Positions 38,101 to 53,100 of a stretch of 64,000 nucleotides of DNA are shown here, in pieces. Under the pieces are notes generated by a model, which was not told the origin of the DNA, did no database searches, and was given only the letters and a program-made list of their open reading frames with translations. This DNA is from Bugula neritina (lineage: Eukaryota; Bryozoa; Gymnolaemata; Cheilostomatida; Bugulidae): the NCBI GenBank assembly GCA_964035545.1, contig OZ037766.1, forward strand, positions 1,855,501 to 1,919,500, in the 5' to 3' direction. The position numbers and the translations under genes were made by a program. Each line of letters opens with the position of its first letter. Position 1 is the stretch's first letter.

Positions 38101-41100
38101 ACAAAACACTGGACAAGTTAAGGGCAGAGGGTTAGTTGACAACAACTTAACTACAAAGTTGGTGCGGTGATGGAGAAATTGGGAAAAGCCCGTGTTCTAG
38201 ATGGAGAATGTAGAAAACAAAGTATGTTTTTGTGAGAATCCAAACCCAAGTCAAGCATAAAAATTCCTAAATAGCAGCAAAGGACTTAGGCTATTATAAT
38301 TTTAGAGTTGAGTCACAAGTAAACAATAAACATTCCTACTCGTATAGCCCTAGTATTCCTACTCATATAGCCCTAGTATTCCTACTCATATAGCCCTAGT
38401 ATTCCTACTCATATAGCCCTAGTATTCCTACTCATATAGCCCTAGTATTCCTACTCATATAGCCCTAGTATTCCTACTCATATAGCCCTAGTATTCCTAC
38501 TCATATAGCCCTAGTATTCCTACTCATATAGCCCTAGTATTCCTACTCATATAGCCCTAGTATTCCTACTCATATAGCCCTAGTATTCCTACTCATATAG
38601 CCCTAGTATTCCTACTCATATAGCCCTAGTATTCCTACTCGTATAGCCCTAGTATTCCTACTCATATAGCCCTAGTATTCCTACTCATATAGCCCTAGTA
38701 CTCCTACTCATATAGCCCTAGTATTCCTACTCATATAGCCCAAGTATTCCTACTCATATAGCCCTAACCTTACACAAACTAGACTGCTAAAATAATCTAA
38801 AACAAGGATTAGGTAGGGAACATTAAACTGAGTATAATACGAGATGGAAAAGAGCTGCCACTTAGGTGATAACATGACAGGAGAACAGCTGTTGGGACTG
38901 GCTAGAGTAGTTACAATAAACTATGAATGTAAAAGACAAAGGGCAGCTTATCTCAACTGCATGTTTTATTTCTGCATGAAACAGCCGAGCTCATTCACAC
39001 CGGCCTTTGTTAGCTAGCCGAGACATTCCTTTTATCAGCTTTAATTTACTGTTGAATTTTGCAGGCAGGTGTTACAGACTTTCTCTGATCTTATCACTAG
39101 CCTATGGGTTATAAATGTAGTACCTAACTGCACATTCAGCAGTGCTAAGGCTATACTAGGAAGGAAACCTTAGGCTTGGAACATCTCAACTCTATAAGTC
39201 ACCCAACAACATAAAAAGACCAAGCATTGATAATTATTGTCTACAGCGTGGCATACCATTACAATAGTGCTTGTCATGTCCTGCAGCTAAATTATATATA
39301 AATATTATTGTGGTTTCTTTGTATCAGCAAATCATGAAAGTACTCAGTTTCTACTCTGTGAAGTCATGTTAACCTACTCACTGTTCATACTTGGGGGTAG
39401 TTAATCTCAATTCCACTACTATTCATACTCACTAAAGTTTATAGTCACTATCCCTGTGAGAAAACCCCTGGTGGAAAGGTTTTTGTTTAAATCAGGCTAA
39501 GGACTTATTCAAATAAGGCACAGGAGCAATTATGACTGGATGCTCTTCCTAACATCACCAATGGCCTTTGCCTGGGCTCCAGCCCATGACCTTCATGCTT
39601 ACTAGGCAACGCTATAACCCCTAGACCCCGGCTGCTCCATAACTCCACCACTGTTAATACTTGGGGGTATTCACAGCTCCTAAGACAAACCCTCCCCCCC
39701 TTCACACTGCCCCAAACCAGTGCTGACATAGAAGATTACAGGCTGAAGGAACAGTATATGACATGTGAGAACACAACTCCCATCTACATTTCATTTGCAT
39801 AAAATATTTGTTCAGTCAAGCGTGGCAAGTGAGACAAGAATGACTATTTTTGGACCGAACTTCAAAAAAATATTTTAATCCACAGAATTTCACAATATTT
39901 CATACGTTAGTAAGCTATTAATAGCTCGACACTGTTATTTAAAACCATAACGCTACAGTTAGCTAGAACAACAGGTAACTTTAATAAACAGCTATGTCTC
40001 AGTATGCACGCTTCTTTACTATCTGGTTTGTATCATGTGACCTTTTAATGCCAGTTACATTATCCTGGGGCCTATTATACCCTGTGTCAGTGCAGTTTGT
40101 ACATATACAGTACAGGTTAAAGGTTGCGGGAGACTTCCACCAACCTCCCTCCAAACAATCCCCACAGAAGCAAATAGCTGCAGCTAGTGCCCAACTGGTG
40201 CATAGTTTGACCTCAGTAGAGATATTCCAGTATTTTCTTTAATGAGTTAAGTATCAATTTTTGCGGACAGTCAGTATACTTTTCCTGGTATAAAACACAG
40301 TTTAGTGTCTTCTAGTTGGTTTTACTCTACAAAGTCTTAAGGTACACATGTAATAAGTTGCTAAAACACAAACAGTTCTTCAGACAATCAATTCAGGTGT
40401 CTTTGGTATTCCTGTAACTGCTCCAAACACTAGTTGATAAGGGAATTGAACTTTAGACCTAGAACTTAGTACGCATCATGAACACCCTAAAGGGCTAGAG
40501 TACTACAGCGCCAACTTGTATATTTCATAAATTTTTTAGAACTTGTGATGTATGAAGAAAGTACAGAGTAAAGAAGATGTCATCTATACAGCTCTGAAGG
40601 CATTTTCCTTGTTTAAGTACTAGAAATGTTGAGTCTAGCTGAGTTTAACTTACAGTGTTAACTCACTGTACAGTGTACAATCTAAAACTTGTAGGTGACT
40701 ACATTCATGGCACACTTTGGTCTAGTATATTGTGGAATTTCTCTGTCATGTCGACGTCTTGCTAATCTCTTCCACAACTGGTGAACAGTGAGTCCAACTA
40801 ACACCATTTTGACCACAAATGAGGCGCTAGACAATGCATGATGCAAGCAGAGGGGACAGAAGTAACACCTTAACGTAAGGCTGGGGAGGAAGTGAACAGA
40901 CTTGTACGTCAATCAAATGTAGCCTTACTGTTGCCTAGCAACAGCTGCGGCAATCCCACTGCAACTTGGTGACTAAAGACTTCCACCTGCAGAATGCTGT
41001 AATCCCGGGCAGACTTCATGCCTGGCAGAAGCTCTTTGGCCAGGGAGATTTCATGCTCCAGCTAGTGAGTAATTAATGCCGTAAAATTTGGGTGCCTTTT

Positions 41101-44100
41101 CAAAGTAATTACGACTAACCTGGTCTAAGAAATCCCGGACATCCTGCCGACCAATCTTCTCACACACTTCCCCTGCGGTTAACTTCTCCTAAAAAATACA
41201 GATAGGTAAAGATTCCATTAGAGTGAATGGAAAGATGTCTGAAACAGTTTCAACTGTGTAACACTCATTGAAAGAGAGTCCATCTATTAACATATCAGCC
41301 GCTATAAGGGAAGGTGGTGAAGGCGAGAACTTGGGGGCAAGAAAGAAGTATATAACTAGCATATGACACAGGGGAGAGTGAGTGAATGAGTAGATGAGTG
41401 AGTAGGTGAGTGAGTGATAGTGAGTGATAGTGAGTGTATCGGTTAGTAAAGGACTGGCAGAAGACTAAGTGACGTAGCCAATCTCCCTTGCAGCAATAGT
41501 ATCAGTATAGGGACAGTAAAGTAGCCCCAGATCAAAGCATACCCACAGTAACTACTAGCTATTAACTCTCATCAAGGAGGTAATAACTGGTATAGTAATC
41601 AGGTAGCTTTACAGTCTTCCTACACTTGGAACTTCTGCCAACAAACACTAGCAGCTCAAACCAACTTAGACAGGTCTTAGTAAAAACAAAACCAGAATGT
41701 AGTAGACATAGTCGACAGCTCAGTAATAATACTCATTAGGGACTAAATGGAAATTTTTGCTTAACTTAGGTTTTTAACTTTTAGCTGAAAACTTGCATTG
41801 AGATGGGAGTATTTGGCCTCCACCTCCAAGTAGCCAAATCTTTACTCAACAAATATCCACTAGTACAAATTTCTAGAAATTCTACCCTCAGTACACGCTG
41901 CCTGCTTAATAATAACCGCTGACAAGTGAAAGGGAGAAGTGAATCATCTAGTAGCAGCAAGATGGAGGATTTACCCCTGGCCTCATTAGCTCATCAGAAT
42001 GCTGTATCTAAGTACGTAACCTCAATTATTTGTCAGGGGTTTGTATGGGTGGAGAAGTGTTTAAAACATATATGATTACGTAGGCTTTTCCTACACTGAG
42101 TTACAATATTAATTAGATTGGTTATTATTAGAAAAATACACTTCAATCCCAGATTGGTGAGTAATTCAATGGGAATATATTTAATATTTATATATCGTAG
42201 GCAAGAGAGTAGGTGGTGGGACTCAGGATACAGGAAGTTGTGTCACAGTTACTGAAACAAGGGGGAGCTTCGTGATGGATATTATAATAGAGCATAGAGT
42301 TTACCAAGTGGACAGAAATTATGTAACTGTAAACTATTCAAGCAGTCATTAAATTCTGGTGCCTAGAATTCTGGCAGTTAAAAGTCTTGTCATATGGATC
42401 ATGCTTAGCCAGCCTTGTGTGCAGGATAGCTCTGTATGGCCAGAAGTGAGTGCAAGATTCTACATTCACTCAGACTATATACAATATACAAGTCATTATT
42501 TATGAACAGAAATGGGATGCAACAGCTTTACTATAGATATCAAACTGGGCGTGACTTATATAAGAGTCTCTGTGACCTACACCAGTATGTGTGTGTGACT
42601 AACACCAGTATGTGTGTGACTAAATATTAGATCACATTGGTATAGTTTCAACTTATATCAACATCAGTGTGACCTATAAAAACAATATTATACTTACACA
42701 AGTATTTGCCATATATAGTAAGAGTATGACCTATATAAGTGAGAGTCTGACCTATATAGGGTCCAGCACTTACCACATTCCTCCTAGCCAGTGTATAGCC
42801 CTCTGTCTGATTCACAACCCACTCAATAAAGTGTAGGGAGGCCCCATGGATGATGGCTCTAATCAAAGCTGTGTTGCCTTCCTACAACCAAATGCTAGGA
42901 AAATAAAAACCAAACATTCTACAGAAAATCATCCCATTGACCTCCACAGAACATAAACTCGTATTTGTGCAGAGTTACTGGAGCTCAGTTATTAAGGGGT
43001 CTCATTTTAAAGCCTTGAGGGAAATGCATTAGCATAGAAGAATTTAAGCGCATTCCACACACCTAGGTTTTGAATATTCCAACAAAACACATCAAATATT
43101 TCTTTTATCCCAACAACTAGTGGTGGTGATAGGAAAATTTTACTTGAAGCTGTACTTTTAGCTGTTATCAAAGATCAGTAGATGAACCCTGGGGATTCTA
43201 AATAGACTTGTAGGGCTTGGTTCGAACTTGCAGTAAATTACTATTATAGGTACATCCATTATGTCACGTATGCGAACAGCCTTGCATACTGTAACTATCA
43301 TATCAGATTAGTTAATATATAGAAACATCCTTAGCACAATCAGCTTGCAGGATATGCTTTGTACTGTTTATTTAATATTCTACATTGTGAGGAGCAGCAG
43401 ATGCAAACTAATTAGTGACAATAAGTTGAAAACTTGCATTCATTTCTCCTTTTTTGTGATGTAAATTACCTTCAAATATTAAAAAGTTATAGAACAATCT
43501 AGTCTCAAAATCAGCTTCAAAAGACTGATATTAAAGGCATAAAAATTCATTATTACATCACAAAGTGTAATAAAATCCTAAAAATTGTGTCTAATAGAAT
43601 TACAAGACTGCCTGGAAGTTATTTTACTACCTAAAGACATTTAACATGGAAGCCATTGCCCACTTCCTAGTATGAGAAATACCGGCAGTTTTGATTTTTG
43701 ATTTCTTATTTAATTTATATCATCTCTTCACTTGGAGCGAAGTTGATGAAGATTTAGAAAACTCCAAACTTCTAAAATTCACACTTAGCTAGACATGTCC
43801 ACCACTGAGTGTTTGGGAATTAGACTAGGTGCTCTGGGAACCACCCACTGATAGGTGGGCAGAGGGTACTCCCCCTTCTACATTCTTAGCTGCTAACTAC
43901 CCCCACACAAGATGAGTGTCCTATCTCCAGCCAATCAGGCAACGGATGTTCTAAGGAATTAATTAGTTTATTTCTATTGATTTTTATTTGATACTAAAAG
44001 AAAAGTATGCATGTCTACTTTTGGTCTCTGAAGAATTAAGTTTTATAATTTTCCAGCTGAAATCAGATGAGTAGACTAGTCAAACACTGATGCTAATTTA

Positions 44101-47100
44101 TTTCTGGAAACTCTTATATAAAGATGAATCTCAGCACATTAACTTTCTCCAACAAGCACTTTTGTTCAAGTCATTCATGAAAAGAAGATATTAACAGAGA
44201 ACTATTTGGTTAGTAATTAGTACAGCTGATGAGACAAACATAGACTTGCAAACCTCCCTCCCTAGGAAGGGGGGGTTGTACAGCCTCCCTCCCTCCCTAG
44301 GGGGAGGTAGGCCTTAGTTTGTGAAGATAAACCTTCAGCAAGGTGAAGCTAAGGCAAGTCTACTTCACTGTCTCTACGCCCTTTTCATTGGCCAATATCT
44401 ACTCTATTTCTATTTTGGCAGCGAATTTTTTAAACAAGAAAACTTGACAACCCACACTTCTATCCTCAGGGGCAGCACAACCCCCCCCCCTTATCTTGTG
44501 AGCCAATCAGCACATGGCTTGACCTCTGGCAGCATTCCTTAAGAGTTAAAATGGTGCAAGATCAGAGCTCTTTGAGTCCGGAGACCAGATTTATACTATC
44601 AGCAGCATAACAAGTTTACAATGTTGGTTCTATTGTACAGCTAATGATGGTAAACTGAACCACTAAAACTCCTGTCAAAGGGACTGTTTCCAGTCAAACT
44701 AAACCAACCTGCCACAGAGTAATCACAGCTATAGATTGATTATAAGAGGGGCCCAACACCAACCCTTAAGCATATTTCAAGAGAGATTTCGTTGAAACGG
44801 CTGTTTAAAGACTGCAAAGGAATTACAAGTTAATTGCATTATTCAGGGTACATTGCAGGGCCTTCAACTACTGCTTGCACAGTTAACGCTTGGTACATGA
44901 ACTTGGAATATAAATGTTACGCAAAGTTTTGTTTTTAAAGCTTTATTTTTTATTTCATTAAAGTACCTTTAAGCAATCCTGACTGAAACATAATTGGCAA
45001 AATAATTTGCATTACACAAGTTTTGTCATCACCCACATTTCTGTTGTTTCCGTTTGAGGTTCTGGGAGAATGACCTTCACCTAAACTACTTTATGTTACT
45101 TATTGGCCCAGCTATTCCATCAACTTGTATCTAAGTGAGCAGTTACTGTAATATTAAGACACTTTGCAGCACATGCAGCTAAGATGAGTGAGCATATGGC
45201 ATACTTTGACATCAAGCCTTGCACAAGTCCAACGTACACTAATGACACTAGGATACAACTATTGTTTACTTGCTGTAAAAACAAACCACAAGCCGTGTAC
45301 ATCTGCCCCCTGTGTATTTAGCTATTATAATTTCAATACAGAAATGAAATTTGAGAGTTAATTAAGCAATTGCTATGAATGCTTTTGAAGAGCTGGGTTC
45401 TTTGTTTGGGAGGCAAGCCAGCCAAGAGGTGGCAATACAAAAATAGCAACATCGGCTAGTATGATACTGTTAGAGAGCTTGGGTTACCTAGCACATCTTA
45501 CATCACACTGCATACTGTAGGGAAACAGAACTTTGATTCACTTAATCTTACATAATGTATTCCATTTCAACACTTAACTTGGAATAGGTTTTGCTGAGGC
45601 ATATGCAAAGTGGATGCAGTAATTTTCCAGTTCTCTATAGTAAGGATTAGGTGGTAGATGACCTCTAAAGTGTGAATTAACTACCCAAAATAGATCTCTA
45701 TATGCCACCAGCATGGGCGGTGTAGCATGGGTGGCCATAGCATAGGGTGGCCATAGCATATAATAGGGTGGCCATAGCATACAATAGGGTGGTCATAGCA
45801 TATAATAGGGTGGTCATAGCATATAATAGGGTGGTCATAGCATATAATAGGGTGGCCATAGCATACAATAGGGTGGTCATAGCATATAATAGGGTGGTCA
45901 TAGCATATAATAGGGTGGTCATAGCATATAATAGGGTGGCCATAGCATATAATAGGGTGGCCATAGCATATAATAGGGTGGCCATAGCATATAATAGGGT
46001 GGTCATAGCATATAATAGGGTGGCCATAGCATATAATAGGGTGGCCATAGCATATAATAGGGTGGCCATAGCATACAATAGGGTGGTCATAGCATATAAT
46101 AGGGTGGTCATAGCATATAATAGGGTGGTCATAGCATATAATAGGGTGGCCATAGCATATAATAGGGTGGTCATAGCATATAATAGGGTGGCCATAGCAT
46201 ATAATAGGGTGGCCATAGCATATAATAGGGTGGTCATAGCATATAATAGGGTGGCCATAGCATATAATAGGGTGGCCATAGCATATAATAGGGTGGCCAT
46301 AGCATACAATAGGGTGGCCATAGCATATAATAGGGTGGTCATAGCATATAATAGGGTGGCCATAGCATATAATAGGGTGGTCATAGCATATAATAGGGTG
46401 GTCATAGCATATAATAGGGTGGTCATAGCATATAATAGGGTGGCCATAGCATATAATAGGGTGGTCATAGCATATAATAGGGTGGCCATAGCATATAATA
46501 GGGTGGCCATAGCATATAATAGGGTGGTCATAGCATATAATAGGGTGGCCATAGCATATAATAGGGTGGCCATAGCATATAATAGGGTGGCCATAGCATA
46601 CAATAGGGTGGTCATAGCATATAATAGGGTGGCCATAGCATATAATAGGGTGGCCATAGCATATAATAGGGTGGTCATAGCATATAATAGGGTGGCCATA
46701 GCATATAATAGGGTGGCCATAGCATATAATAGGGTGGCCATAGCATACAATAGGGTGGTCATAGCATATAATAGGGTGGCCATAGCATATAATAGGGTGG
46801 TCATAGCATACAATAGGGTGGCCATAGCATATAATAGGGTGGCCATAGCATATAATAGGGTGGTCATAGCATATAATAGGGTGGCCATAGCATATAATAG
46901 GGTGGTCATAGCATATAATAGGGTGGTCATAGCATAGCATAGGGTGCAGTAGGCAAGTTGCATAAAGCACAAACTTATACTATTTCCTCTACCTCCACAG
47001 CTACTATAATAATTACTAATCTACTTTCTCAAAATATTCAATTGTCACATTATACTGTTCATTATAATATCAAGGTGGGATAACAGAGTCATATGATAGA

Positions 47101-50100
47101 GTTAGTATCATGTAACCACAAGTGGGACTCCATATGTAATCATGGCAGTGATTTATTTCTCTCTCCTAGATTTGAAGTGTGACAGACTAACTAATCATGA
47201 AAAGCACAAACTAGCAAATAAGCATCTGGCACTCCTTATATCTCCAACCCCCTCCCCACCCCCCTGCTCACCCACCCCCTGCTGATCTGAGATGGAACAG
47301 TAACAGAACCTTAGGAAGTCAGAAAACAAAGGAAAACTTGATAAAGTTGCTAGTTTTACTGCAAGCTATCTTACTGCATGCTATATTACTGCATGCTAGT
47401 GTGTATAATAATAGTGTACAGTAAATAGGCATAACTCAGCAACTGGATGCCACCTAAAGCCACCATGAAATGCTGGTAGAGAAACTGCAAACAAAGAGGA
47501 AGGCCCTGGCACCATCAGCTTTGAAACCAGCTTCATTAATATAACACAGAGAGGCCCAGGGCAGCCTGGATGTTCAGTAAGTAATCCAACTCTGATAACA
47601 CAGCAACCGGCAGCAGACAATGTAGACAATGTGCGAAGAATAAGGAGACATTCATATTTCCACCCAACATCCAACTTGCATAAGGCTGAAAGGGTGATAG
47701 GTCTAAGGTCAAGGCAGGGACAGCGTGTAGAACCTGTTCTAAGAAAAGATGCTGGATGGAGCAACAAGGGATGTGCAGAGGCAATGTTTGAGCTATAAAC
47801 ATTACACAACAGTTCAACTAACCACACAATATGGAGCATCAGTTGCTGGGTAGAGAAGTCAATACAGACTAACTACAGGATAGTAAAAACTAACAGAACT
47901 TTCTTAACATACAAAATCAGGAATTATCCCCCCATATAAAAATATTCAACATATTGCTGCAATGAGATTACGGAGCTTTATTTTTAATACAAAAAGCATT
48001 TCCTGTGTGACACAGGATAACCTGCCCGTCTCACCGCTGAAACAGGGACATACCTTGTCCAGCTCATGTCGACCGTGTATCCCATAATGCCACAGGAGTT
48101 GGGCAATGCTGAGGTGAGGAGTGTAGCTGTAGGCTACCAGAACGCAGGGCACTGTATCCTCTCCCTGAAAGACAGCAAATTATTAGACAGTTATCAGGGG
48201 TGTGGTATAACTGTATGTATACTATATATCTACTCTATGGTTAACCTATGCAGACACCCCCTAGATACCACTAACCAGATAGATATATCATGAAGTCAAA
48301 TGATAAATGGAAATGTGAAAGGAAAAGACAATTTAGATTTTAGATGCAGTAAGATGAGAGCTAAACACAAAAGTGAAAGAGGATTTTTGCTGTGATATAT
48401 TTTTCCTACATTGGCAGCACGGGCGCTGATGCCAGTCAAATACCTGGATGTTTTTGGACAAGTATTTGAAGGCTGCAATATATAACATGCCCAATGATAA
48501 TAACCCACATTATGCTAAATTATATGTAAAACAATTATCATTCATTATTATGATTACAGTAACAGTCTAATTACATTATATTATCATTACAGGTATGGGT
48601 GAGCACCTGTGGGTACCTGTAGCAAGTAATCATCATTATTATAACTATTAGCCAGTTATTATCCTGAACAGAGAAAAACCAGCCACTCAGTAATAACACT
48701 GACTAACGTGAGGGTGTGACTGACTTTAACATGGCTACAGAGTGCATCCCACCATCATGGCACTATTTCACCTCAATATGGCTGATGTTTATTTATAGCA
48801 CCATGTTTATTATTGTTTGAAGGAGCCAAAGTGTGTGCTAAGGAAATACATACTAATACAGCAGCCAGACAAACAGACAGACAGCCCTATTAGCAGGAGT
48901 CTTGACATGATGTATGATAGCAGAGACCAGAGCTGAAGACTCCTGTCTCCCACACACCAAGTCAAATCAATATCCTCACTGTGTGGCATGTCTAGCAGGT
49001 GCACTTAGCTGGGCTATTCATTGCGTCTCCCACCTACATAGCCAGACCACCCACGAGGATGTCCTTGAGCCAGCTAAAGGTCAACAGCACCACACAGCAA
49101 GACCCCCCCCCACAATCTCTTCTTTACCGGACAAGTTCACAGTCTTACAAGGTGCTACTTGGAGGGTGGCTGTGCAAAGCAGCTGCAACAACCGGTGGCC
49201 AGATGTGAAAGATTATTATTAAGACTTGCTGGTAGTAATTACCCTCCAGAAACCAGGCTAGGCTTACTGTAGAAGGAAGCAGGAAGACGCATACATGTCT
49301 GGCTAATACAACATGTCCATCATCACACACAACAGGAATGGAAATATGAGTAAATAATATTGGCAGTGCTTTATGAAGGGGGCAGCAACTCCAAATTGTA
49401 GATACTAGACTGTTGTCAAATAATATAAACTAAGAATTGTTTTAATAAGAAAAACTGCGTGACCTCAACTTGGCCTTGAAATGGGTATGATTTGAGGCTT
49501 GAATTTTTACACTGGAACAAAAATTTCTCCAGTAGTTTTCCGAATGACTACAGCATAGTTCCCCCCCCCTATGAGGATGTGATAGCTACGTGATTTGTCA
49601 CCTAAGGAAGAGCGTAGTGGCAGCCAGAGGCCTACATATACTGGAGGTGTGGGTGATGGATGGAGAGAGTGACAGGTACCACCACCTCCTTGTCAACACA
49701 ACAGGATAAACCTGACAGGGTAAGGAAACATCACTCTGGTTATTTAATAGCAATTTAACATAGGAAGTACAGCTTATGCTTGTATATAATATATACAGTA
49801 TATACAGTATATATAATATATATGTATAATTATATACATAATACAACATATGTATATAATACGAGTGGAGAACTGAAAGATATATCTTTCTGTTGCTATC
49901 TACAGTAGTACAACTCAAGTATACTGTGCTATTGTATTTCAAGTGAAAGAAAAGACCCACAATAATAATATTACATCATCAACAGTTAGTACGTGCTGGC
50001 AGCAACAGCAGTATCACCTACAGCAAAGGCAGCAGTTGAAGGAAAACACAACATTGTGTACCAGAGATGAACTGATTACATGAAATGTACTTTGGAACAG

Positions 50101-53100
50101 CCTAAACCATAGGCATAGGGCATAGAATATGCCAAACTATAATTACATGATGATACCCTGGCACAGTGTTGCATAACAATAACAACCTGCAACAACCTGC
50201 AAGGAAGAGCATTGCAAATGACACCAACTCCACGCACTGTTTTTCTTGGTAACTTTCCAGCATGGTCTTGGATTAAATTTAGATAATAATAAAAACAACC
50301 ACTAAACGGCCAATAGAAATCGAGCTGCTAACTAGCGAGTAACACGATTTTAAACCAATAAGAAAGCAGGAAAGCTCTGCGTATTTCACTCGACATCAAT
50401 CACAGTTTATAGAAAATAATAATTTTGTCCAGGCATTCGGGTGAACTTGCCTCAACACAATGCTTAAAAGTCTTAATAATTGCAAATAAACGAGCAACAC
50501 CCTGCGGGAGGAAACCATTGGTTCTCTTCAACTAACACACAGTTTATTGGTTGTGTTAATTTATGAAGTTGACAGACCAGGGCCACTGCTAATAATATTA
50601 ACATTTTCTTCCATAAGTTCAAATTGAATGAACTGTTCAGTCAATAAGGAAATCAGCCGCTGCTCTACTTTATGAAAGCTGCTTCAAGGCAGCACAAAAT
50701 AAACATTCCTAAAAATATCTAGAAATCCAACTTACAAACTAGACTGAGCTCTATGAATAGAAAGAGTATATGTTGGGGAGACAAGAAACCCACCCATATT
50801 TCTCGCATCCTCTTTCTGACTCATGTTTTGACATGTCATATCATCACCCAAGCATCCTCCCACCCTTAATTGGCCTCCATATTGTAAATATTTGTTTAAT
50901 GAGTTAATTTATGGAATTTCTCATATTTTGAAAACAAATCTTACTCCTCTTGACAACTGATAATCTGCAGAAGGTAATCAACTGATAATCTGCAGAAGGT
51001 AATCAACTGATAATCTGCAGAAGGTAATCAACTGATGATCTGCAGAAGGTAATCAACTGATAATCTGCAGAAGGTAATCAACTGATAATCTGCAGAAGGT
51101 AATCAACTGATAATCTGCAGAAGGTAATCAACTGATAATCTGCAGAAGGTAATCAACTGATAATCTGCAGAAGGTAATCAACTGATAATCTGCAGAAAGT
51201 AAAACATCAAAAAGTCTCAAAGTCACTGAAATAGAAGATTCAGAATTAGGAAACACCGAGAATTGGTACCATAATTAGGATTAACTAACAGAACCTTTAC
51301 TGGAACCAAGTCTAATAGGCTTCAATACTTCCCACAGCCAACACTTGTGAGATCTGCAGATCAACATTTGTGACAAATATTAGGCCCAAAGAGTTTTCTC
51401 AGGTTACGTTGACCCTTTTACAACTTTGAACTGCGCAGCAAAACGACAACTAAAAGCAGTAGCAGCTACTAGCTGCTGTTTAGGGCAGGCATGTAAAGAT
51501 TTGCTTAGCATGGGTTGATAGTTTATGGCCTGGGATCATATAGCTTGGTTTCACAAGCAGACAACTTTCCACGTTACAAAGCTCTGCTGGAACTAGTGCT
51601 ATTTCAAAACACTGCACGGCAGAGCTAACTGCTATGGTGAATCAGCTAGTTACCCGAGCCATCACCTATTCACTGCACTGAAGGTATGTAAACCCCACTT
51701 CAAGTGCACTAGGTTAACGAATGTGCCCAACACTGGATACCCAGGAAGATGTAGGAAAGTGAAATTCATAAGTTCTGTCAGGGAAGTGATAGTATTACAC
51801 AAGGCTTGTACTCAAACAGGGTATTCCGTGCAGTGGAGAGTGAATCAGAATAAACCTGTCTGACCATGTCATCTCAACTGCGTCAAACTTACTGACTGAA
51901 TAGACAGGACCGACAACTGGTAACTAGTAACTGGTAACTAGTAACTGGTAACTAGTAACTGGTAACTAGTAACTAATAACTAGTAGCTCACAACTAGTAA
52001 CTAATGACTAGTAACTAATGACTAGTAACTGACAACTTATTACTAAAAACTACTTGGCAATCCAAATTGTGATTCACACCACAATACAAATACGCAAGAA
52101 TATAGGATGGAAACATAAAGGCATTTCCTCATAGATATTTCAACATTTAAATTATAAAATACATATTTTAAGTGTACCTAACTCTATGCTATATGAAATA
52201 ATCAGGTGAGAGATGACTTTCAAAATAATCCTGCAGGTGTTTTGGTATGGCGCCAGTGTTAGCTGATAGAAGTGGTACGAAAAGTGGTCAGTTTGAAAAT
52301 AAACAACTGCTAGAGTGGCATAAGTCACGGATACATTACTTAATTCCTAATTCTTCTACACATATTTTAATATTATTGTAAAGACTAACCTGACTGAACC
52401 ACTAACATAACAATCTCCACTCACCCCAGACAGTCTGTGTTGAACTCTGCAGTTAGTCTTTACTCCGTCGTCGAGCAGCAACTGAACCAGCTGTTTGTTC
52501 TTATTCTCTAAGGCTATGGAGAGAAGACTCCTTTCCTGCCACAAACAACCAGTATAGTCCAGAGTACAACTTAACTTATACAGTATAGTCCAGAGTACGA
52601 CTTAACTTATACAGTATAGTCTGGAGTACGACTCAACTCACACAGTACAGTGTTGAGTACAACTTGATACACAACTAACAAAGGACGGTTTAGAGTACGA
52701 CTCAAAATATTTGGCCACATCATACTCTAAAAAGCAGCAGATTATTAAGAGTTATCATCTTTTAGGCCGAAAAGCTGTATAACAGACGCATGACTGAATA
52801 TAGCAAATATTACTCAAAAGTAAAGTGAATTTATGCAAACAAATTGCACAATCTTTAAAATGAACTAAGAATTCGCATGCATGGGTGTATACTAGATTAA
52901 AGACTCAGTGAACAACACACGAGACATATAATCACAAATCTGCAACATATTACATGAAAAACAAAGTTAAACAAGTCCAACAACCCAGCAGATCATGATG
53001 AGTTTCAAATTCAAAGAAAATTGCAAAACCACACAAAGCCATCAGCACTTTCAGCCCATTTAGTTTGTTTTGATATGAACTTTAGTAAGAATGCACATGT

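Noticed and set aside
40929-40986. Longer version of ankyrin exon 10, ending at the stronger donor GTAAGG
   Set aside because: It would leave phase 1, and joining to the next exon (36509) would give a stop within a few codons; the weaker donor at 40987 keeps the frame.
43215-43235. GGTTCGAAC word suggesting a tRNA B box
   Set aside because: No A box, acceptor stem or cloverleaf pairing could be found around it.
45681-46972. Open frames of about 400 codons on both strands
   Set aside because: They are read through the 21-bp array, whose unit length is divisible by three and lacks stops; there is no start context, flanking exon or domain.
47396-47839. 147-codon minus-strand open frame
   Set aside because: No domain, no splice signals joining it to neighbours, and an overlapping frame of similar length; kept only as part of an intron description.
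50955-51200. Regularly spaced repeats resembling a CRISPR array
   Set aside because: The 25-bp units are contiguous with no unique spacers, and the context is eukaryotic. The same reasoning applies to the arrays at 38336-38766 and 15185-15795.
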